From Chara braunii (lineage: Eukaryota; Streptophyta; Charophyceae; Charales; Characeae), in the NCBI GenBank assembly GCA_003427395.1, contig BFEA01000960.1, positions 316,370-340,131 on the forward strand: a stretch of DNA of 23,762 nt, written 5' to 3'. The notes beneath the pieces were generated by a model. That model did not search any database and was not told the DNA's origin. It worked only from the letters and a program-made list of their open reading frames with translations. Positions within the stretch are counted from its first letter, which is position 1. Each line of letters opens with the position of its first letter. Made by a program: the position numbers and the translations under genes. Shown one piece after another: positions 19,128 to 23,762 of the stretch.

Positions 19128-19616
19128 TGTTGTGTTTTTTCTTTTGCTTTGGTGCATGAGTGTGTGAATGTGGGTTACTTAAATTTTGCTTTAAGTGGCG
19201 TATCGTGTGGTGTGCGTAGAGCGTCCCAGTCGACCGACGTTAAGTCGAGCTTGGAACCTCAGCCCCCCAGTGTCGTCGATTTGCGTACGGGTCCGATTTC
19301 GGGTGTTGACCGCGCGTACCCTATGCTACAGCGAACAAGAAACGCCCTCGGNTGGACCACCTCTGCAATTGCATTATAAAAGCCTTCGCATGTGGTTCAG
19401 TAGCTCGGCGGGGATACGCCCACCTAAGGGATGGTGACAGCTCCCGTTGGTGGAGGTTGCGGTGCCTCGCGTGGCTCTGTCCTGTCGTAGGAGCGCGTGA
19501 GAGGTACGGTTGGCACACTCGGCCGGAGCGGCAAACACGCTCATCCGCAATAAGTCCTGCATAATCCTGCGTGACGCGGCCGAGAGGGGCCCCGTGCGAG
19601 ACCNATGCGCTCGACA
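19128..19616 (+). mobile_element. Second LTR of the same family, opposite orientation
   Basis: The reverse complement of this stretch aligns with 5599 onward from its TGTCG(A/C)GCGC terminus through the CTACGACAGG block, the 24-base identical block, the TATA box and on to about 19,235. Here the element would be transcribed on the plus strand and end ...CTCGACA at 19,616. No primer site follows, so it is a 3' LTR or a solo LTR. The left end is placed at TGTTG after the purine-rich AAAGGGACTGGGAG (19,114-19,127), which could be a polypurine tract. That end is a guess. No target-site duplication is visible. Confidence 0.65.
19375..19382 (+). promoter_or_regulatory. LTR TATA box
   Basis: TATAAAAG at the position equivalent to 5853-5860 (minus) of the other LTR copy. 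Confidence 0.6.
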
Positions 19617-20039
19617 NCATGTCGTAGTGTATGCAAGTATTTCATTGTGCCTGCGTACATGTCACGCGACCNNGTCTCTGCCGCAGCGTATCTNCGTATG
19701 ATAGTGCCCGTATGTTTGTCATGGTGTGTGTGCCACGTTCATTTGCCCGCCTTGGTATATCTGCCTGTCATTCTATCCTTCTTCCTCGGTCAGCCGGTCT
19801 GTTTTCAGACAGCTTGTCTGTTTGTCCCAGTCTGTGTACGTCTGTCCCCGTCCAGTCCAGCGAGTACCACGAGGGACTGTGAACACGACGGTNGATGNAA
19901 CAGGGCAGACCAACGAGCTTCAGATGTATAATTCAAAGGGCAGCGTTCACCTATTCATTGGTTGTTGCATGAGTCATGCGGGAACGATGCTACCGCGTCT
20001 TGTGCAAGGTTGTCTGTAGATGCCCGTAGTTGCAGTGGG
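19617..20039. other. Unassigned stretch, TCTG-rich in part
   Basis: Contains N bases and a small TCTG/CAGACA hairpin region at about 19,797-19,822 (CAGACA-GCT-TGTCTG). Overlapping open frames are frame shadows of low-complexity sequence. Confidence 0.45.
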
Positions 20040-20710
20040 CGTGGACGAAGAGTGTAGTCACAGTCGTAGATATAGTGCGGTTTATGTGTCTGTGTCACAA
20101 TGGTNNGGCATGTTTGTGACTGTGCGTGACCGTGCATGTGACCGTGCACCATCGTGTATAACTGTGCACACTNNATGTGACGCGGTGTATGTGACAACGT
20201 CACTGTGCATCTGTAGGTCATGGCGCAACCGTGCGCGTCACAACGTGTATCACTGTGTCATAGTGTATGTGAGTGTCACCGTACGCTGTATGTCTCTCTT
20301 TGTGCGTGCGTTACCGTGTCTNTGTGTCACGGTGCCTGCTTGTGTGTATCACAGTTTGTGTTTGTCCCACTGTGACTGTGTATGTCACAATGTCTCGGTT
20401 TGTTCTACTGTGACTGCGTATGTCACAGTGACTGTGTCTGTCCCATTGTCACTGCGTGTGACACAGTGTCTGGGTCTTTTGTACTGTGACTGCTTATGTC
20501 ACAGTGACTGTGTCTGTCCCACTTTCACTGCGTGTGTCACAATGTCTGGGTCTGTTCCACTTGTGGGTTGCTGTGTACCACTGTTTGTCTGTGTATTCCC
20601 CGTGTATGACTGTGCACACCGTGTGTGAATGTGCACAAACGTGTGAGACTGAGCCCATTGTATGTGACTGCGCACTGTATGTGTACCATACTCTCATCAT
20701 GACCGCGCGT
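20040..20710. repeat. Array C: GTCAC/GTGAC palindromic minisatellite
   Basis: Degenerate units of TGTGACTGYGTATGTCAC type fill the stretch. The clearest period is 76 bp: ACTGTGACTGC at 20,407 recurs at 20,483, both followed by GTATGTCACAGTGACTGTG-like sequence. Almost every unit pairs GTGAC with GTCAC or contains the palindrome GTCACAGTGAC. The 202-codon frame at 20,020-20,628 is this repeat in translation, not a gene. Confidence 0.8.
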
Positions 20711-20892
20711 ACGTCTCACTGCGTGTGTGCGGGGTATCCAAGGTAATCCTGCGTGTGTAAACAGTGAGTTGCTGAGTCGCCATAGCTAGTGGAAATAAAC
20801 TCTTATCCGGAAGCCATATCTCTGAGCATTTGAGTGGGCGCATGTCACCGGTTTGCTTTGCTACTGTTTACATACATGAAAAGTGTAAATGA
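20711..20892. other. Unassigned spacer
   Basis: Nothing recognisable between array C and the AAT run. Confidence 0.5.
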
Positions 20893-20896
20893 AATG

Positions 20897-20943
<47 letters not shown>

Positions 20944-20945
20944 AA
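20893..20945. repeat. (AAT)n microsatellite
   Basis: AAT units ending in AAAT units. Confidence 0.95.
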
Positions 20946-21271
20946 TGCAAGGAATATGAATGAGGATGAAGCACAGAAATCGAAGTTGCAAAAACACATT
21001 GATGTCCAAGTTGTCAAAGCAAGAGTAGATAGCACAAGGGAACTGAGTATCCATNTATTTGAGAACGANACAACAGAATCGTGAGTCAATGTCCAAGCCC
21101 AATCGGGCAACACCAACAGCACACCCCAATGCAGCTCTCTCCTTTGAATGGCGCCTGANGCCGTATCTACTTTTCAGCCTATATCTATAACTACAGAATN
21201 GAAGCAAACAGACAACTTGANGACCAACGNGTGATGACACCAACACCAATGCTGATCTCCTCTCTACCCAG
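20946..21271 (+). other. Exon-like stretch ending at a 5' splice site
   Basis: A 40-odd-codon frame with charged, coding-like composition starts at an ATG near 20,957 and ends in TGA near 21,085. Further right the sequence ends ...CTACCCAG followed by GTACGT at 21,272, a good 5' splice site, and TC-rich DNA. The frame leading into that site reads Thr-Asn-Ala-Asp-Leu-Leu-Ser, close to Thr-Asn-Val-Asp-Ile-Leu-Ser at 21,768. Stops prevent a single exon, and no continuous model was found. Confidence 0.2.
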
Positions 21272-21329
21272 GTACGTTTCTCTCTTCCTCGTATCCCTCT
21301 CTTTGTTTCATCCTCTGTGTGTATGCAAT

Positions 21330-21590
21330 TCTCTTTCCGTCTCTGTGTCCGTCTGTCTGACCGCGTTTGCTCGTCTGTTTTGTTCGTTTGTCCGACTGTG
21401 TTGGGTATTCTGACGGACTGTGTTCACTTGTCTGACTAACTGTGCTCGTTTGTCTATGTCTACCAGTTAGTCTGTTCACGTCTGTTAGTCCATCTGTTTA
21501 CTTGTCTGTCCTCTGTGTTTATTTGTTTGCCATCCGTCTGCCCAACCAGTCTGTCTGTGTGCTCGGTAGTCTGTGTGTCTTCCCTTGTCG
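21330..21590. repeat. TCTG/TGTCTGACTGTG minisatellite
   Basis: Degenerate units of GTCTGTCTGACTGTGTTC type follow the TC-rich start of the possible intron at 21,272-21,598 (GTACGT...CTATAG). Confidence 0.6.
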
Positions 21591-21740
21591 GACTATAGCA
21601 AGGGAGATGAGCAATAGCGAAATGCATAAAGACAAGCAGCATCATGCACATGAGTCCAGATAGTTTTGACCTCGAACCAACAGTGGCATTGCATCACGAG
21701 ATTCACCAAATAAAAACACACCAAGTGTTCATAATTGACA

Positions 21741-22248
21741 ATGCTGAAATANTATCATCATCATCATCAACGAAGAACCAATGTTGATATCCTATCTGGT
21801 GCTCAGTGCCCAGACAACATGCGGCATGTCCTATCTAGCCTATACTACAAGGCTGAAGATGACGTCAACAGTTCCCCCGTAGTACAAGCAGGTATCAGCC
21901 GATGCCATTCACCTCCCGCACCAGGTATGCCTATCTTATCACTCACAACCTCGTACCCGCACATACAGATGTCACGTGTACCCAACCTACTGCGCAACTA
22001 CTTCTTTTTTTTTCTTTCTTTCCTCCCTCTTTCGCTCTCTCTCTCTCTCTCTCTCCCTCTCCCCAACTTCCTCTTGTATGCCTTTAGGATTCGCATGCGC
22101 CTGTGACTACAGACAGTCATCAATAGAATTCGGCGCAAGGGGGAGCCCAAAGGACAGATGTCCTCAGTCCTTCAGAGCCTATAGCAAAAAACGCAGCGGA
22201 TCAGCAATGCAAGGCGATCCGCCATGTGTAACACACAAAACCAGGTGA
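21741..22248 (+). CDS. Candidate two-exon gene, join(21741..21924, 22088..22248), unknown protein
   Basis: Exon 1 runs from ATG to ...CACCAG, followed by GTATGC. The intron (21,925-22,087, 163 bp) contains a long TTC/TC pyrimidine tract and ends CCTTTAG. Exon 2 continues the frame without shift to a TGA, giving about 114 residues. The protein has a His run near residue 6, scattered Cys residues (for example Cys-Ala-Cys-Asp right after the junction) and a basic Lys-Lys-Arg segment in the second exon. The codon at about 21,753 contains an N and could be a stop, which would move the start. I recognise no family. In-phase splicing with a good polypyrimidine tract is the main support. Chance or a repeat origin is possible. 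Confidence 0.3.
21925..22087 (+). other. Candidate intron with (T/C)-rich tract
   Basis: GTATGC...CCTTTAG, with a pyrimidine tract including a (TC)n run at about 22,037-22,060. Confidence 0.35.
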
Positions 22249-22402
22249 CAGGTCATAAGACAGGCACAATGGTTCATTCCTCAGTCGAGCGAAAAGAGAG
22301 TCCCGCCCTCACGACGGTATCGGCAGTCAACAAGCTTACCTCTACAAGTCCCTACCTTCGCAGAGGTAAGGTTTTGAGACAAAATAAGAGCAAATTGAGA
22401 AA

Positions 22403-22403
<1 letters not shown>

Positions 22404-22449
<46 letters not shown>

Positions 22450-22468
22450 TATAATAATTATAATAATG

Positions 22469-22503
<35 letters not shown>

Positions 22504-22570
22504 TTCTGCTTCAATATTATTAATAATAATAAAATAATAGTAATAGTACTAGTAATATCAACATTAATAG
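22404..22570. repeat. (AAT)n microsatellite and AT-rich flank
   Basis: AAT units, interrupted once or twice (AATTAT), from about 22,404 to 22,502, then a further AATAAT-rich stretch. AT-rich DNA without features continues to about 22,690. Confidence 0.95.
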
Positions 22571-22761
22571 TAAATGTATACTGCCAGAACGACGAGGTGC
22601 ATCTTAGAATAATAGAATAAAAATAAATATAAAAAAAAGATAATCAATGAGGTAAAATGACAATAAATAAAAGTAGTAAAAACACCAATAGTATAAAAAC
22701 ATGTATACGAGCTACCTTGCCGGTCCGATACAACCATGTCGAGAGTGCGCCGTTCTTGGAC

Positions 22762-22968
22762 ATGGGTGCACTAAAGTGGCGGGAGTGGTCATCGTCCAAC
22801 ATGTAAGTTTCTCTCATCCTTTCTCACGCTCTCTTTCTCTCTCTTATACACACACACACACACACACATTCCATCGATAGGATGAGCAGAAACGGAATGA
22901 ATCTTTCGCTGAAACGTGAAAATATACACTGCCACTTTCTGATTTGCTCATTCTACCGATCGAGGTAG
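22762..22968 (+). CDS. Candidate short two-exon frame, join(22762..22802, 22881..22968)
   Basis: The first exon ends AACAT before GTAAGT, a strong 5' splice site. The 78-bp intron is (TC)n then (CA)n and ends CGATAG. Joined, the split codon completes ATG and the frame runs to TAG at 22,966, 42 residues from the first in-frame ATG. The frame is open further left, so an upstream exon is possible. No family recognised. The exon-2 part is one copy of the diverged repeat described at 22,896-23,250, which weakens the case. Confidence 0.2.
22803..22880 (+). other. Candidate 78-bp intron of (TC)n(CA)n
   Basis: GTAAGT...GATAG with TC then CA dinucleotide runs between. A similar possible intron, 22,986-23,042, begins GTGAGA, has (TC)n(CA)n and ends ATAG. 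Confidence 0.35.
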
Positions 22969-23007
22969 CGCGCGGTGAGCCGCAGGTGAGACTTATAGGC
23001 TCTCTGA

Positions 23008-23039
<32 letters not shown>

Positions 23040-23250
23040 TAGTTGTAGTTGTGAATATATCGGCGTCGTAGTGGGAGATTCGACCGATTTTGCTCATCCT
23101 TCCGATCGAAGCTCCGCGAGGCCAACCGCAACCACACAAGTCGTAGCGAATCTTTCGACGTTATAGCGAAAGATTTGTTCGTTTTTGCCCACCCCTTTCG
23201 GTGGGAGCTGCGCGCGAACAGCCTGACACTTGTCTCGAAGAATCGCTCGT
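22896..23250. repeat. Three diverged copies of a ~100-bp unit among (TC)n(CA)n tracts
   Basis: The shared parts are GAATCTTTCG (22,899; 23,148; a weaker form near 23,077) and, 35-45 bases on, TTTGC(T/C)CA(T/C)...CGATCG or TTTCGG followed by GAGCTNCGCG. Positions of the second block are 22,943, 23,089 and 23,185. The third copy has the hairpin AATCTTTCG/CGAAAGATT (23,149-23,175) and CCCACC/GGTGGG (23,188-23,205). The 145-codon minus-strand frame at 22,844-23,281 crosses all three copies and both microsatellites. It translates the repeat and is not proposed as a gene. Confidence 0.6.
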
Positions 23251-23650
23251 AGTATTCACTCTTTTTCTCTCTCTCACACATTCACCTCTCCCATTCTCCT
23301 CGATCTATCTCTCTCTCCCTTCGACCTTTTTTTTTTTTTCTCTCTCACAGCTCGCAGATACTGAGAAGTCAGAGGATGAGAGAGAGGAGAAGGAGATGGT
23401 GGATTGAGAAGAGGAAGAAGACGAACTCTCTCTCTCTCCGTTTCGAGACAGNTACTAACCTGGCTGTTGGCGCATGCTGCAGGTACCTCGAAGACGAAGC
23501 TGGAGCAACGNCGCTATAGGTAAGTACCTCTGGCGTCCGCCCAATCTCTCTCTCTTTCTCACATCTCTCTCGATCCGTTGCAGTCGCCGTCTTCAGCGTC
23601 GTCATCGTCGTCAGTCGGTCTTCGTCGTCGTTGTCTGACTGTACGCTCAG
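23147..23650 (+). CDS. Candidate four-exon gene running off the right edge, join(<23147..23248, 23351..23398, 23483..23519, 23584..>23650)
   Basis: Four short open segments join in a single frame. Introns are 23,249-23,350 (GTAGTA...CACAG, 102 bp), 23,399-23,482 (GTGGAT...CTGCAG, 84 bp) and 23,520-23,583 (GTAAGT...TTGCAG, 64 bp). The last exon is followed by GTACGT. Introns one and three have TC-rich tracts. Intron two has TACTAAC, a canonical branch-point sequence, at 23,453-23,459, 24 bases before its AG. The first two 5' sites are weak, the last two strong. The predicted product has an acidic Glu/Asp/Lys-rich part in exon two, an Arg-rich part in exon three and a short hydrophobic run then Ser-rich part in exon four. 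No ATG was found in the first segment, so an upstream exon is implied. Family unknown, and one codon contains N. Confidence 0.3.
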
Positions 23651-23762
23651 GTACGTATTCTCCCCTTTTGTTCTTTTCTCCTCTCCCCCTCCTTCTTTCT
23701 TCTCCCTCCTCCTTCTCCTTCTTCCTCCTTCTCCTTCTTCTTCTTCACTGCCTCTTCTTCTT
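23651..23762 (+). other. Start of a CT-rich intron or CTT-rich tract at the window edge
   Basis: GTACGT followed by pyrimidine-rich sequence dominated by CTT/CTC units to the end of the window. Confidence 0.5.

Noticed and set aside
20020-20628. 202-codon open frame
   Set aside because: It is a Val/Cys/Thr-rich translation of the GTCAC/GTGAC minisatellite, with several N codons.
20845-21249. 134-codon minus-strand open frame
   Set aside because: The hydrophobic C-terminal part comes from an AAT microsatellite, and several N codons interrupt it.
22844-23281. 145-codon minus-strand open frame
   Set aside because: It reads through two microsatellites (Cys-Val and Arg-Glu runs) and three copies of a repeat, while the plus strand shows consistent splice signals.

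Overview
The window reads as non-coding, repeat-dominated eukaryotic nuclear DNA. The evidence is long di-, tri- and tetranucleotide runs, a short interstitial TTTAGGG tract, decayed LTR-retrotransposon parts, tRNA-derived repeat pieces, several large minisatellite arrays and small CT-rich introns with GT-AG ends. TTTAGGG telomeric units and a tRNA-Asp primer site are common in plants and green algae, and TTTAGGG also occurs in alveolates. I cannot fix the lineage from the sequence. There is no bacterial operon structure, no rRNA gene and no intact tRNA gene. Scattered N bases show that the assembly is imperfect.

Left part (1-2,870): microsatellites, an ATTCAACG minisatellite containing a perfect 14-bp inverted repeat, a cluster of tRNA-like segments, and unassigned DNA with small hairpins. 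Positions 3,419-6,129 hold the 5' part of an old minus-strand LTR element of Ty3/gypsy type. It has an LTR, a 20-base tRNA-Asp primer-binding site, and broken open frames, one of which resembles the zinc-knuckle end of a Gag protein. A second LTR of the same family lies in the opposite orientation at about 19,128-19,616. Both copies keep a TATAAAAG box.

Three large tandem arrays dominate the middle and right. Array A (about 7,215-8,035) has a 161-bp higher-order period whose subunits begin GATAAG and end CTTATC. Array B (14,964-16,610) is the most striking part of the window: about 23 units of roughly 60 bp, most with a seven-base ATAAGTT loop between arms that differ from unit to unit but remain complementary. 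Array C (about 20,040-20,710) is built of GTCAC/GTGAC palindromes. A run of six perfect small hairpins lies at 18,787-18,978.

The right end (21,200-23,762) has the best evidence for protein-coding sequence: short exon-like open frames separated by 57-163-bp CT-rich introns. One model of four exons runs off the right edge, and a two-exon frame at 21,741-22,248 splices in phase. No protein could be recognised apart from the retrotransposon remnants, so the gene calls are tentative.
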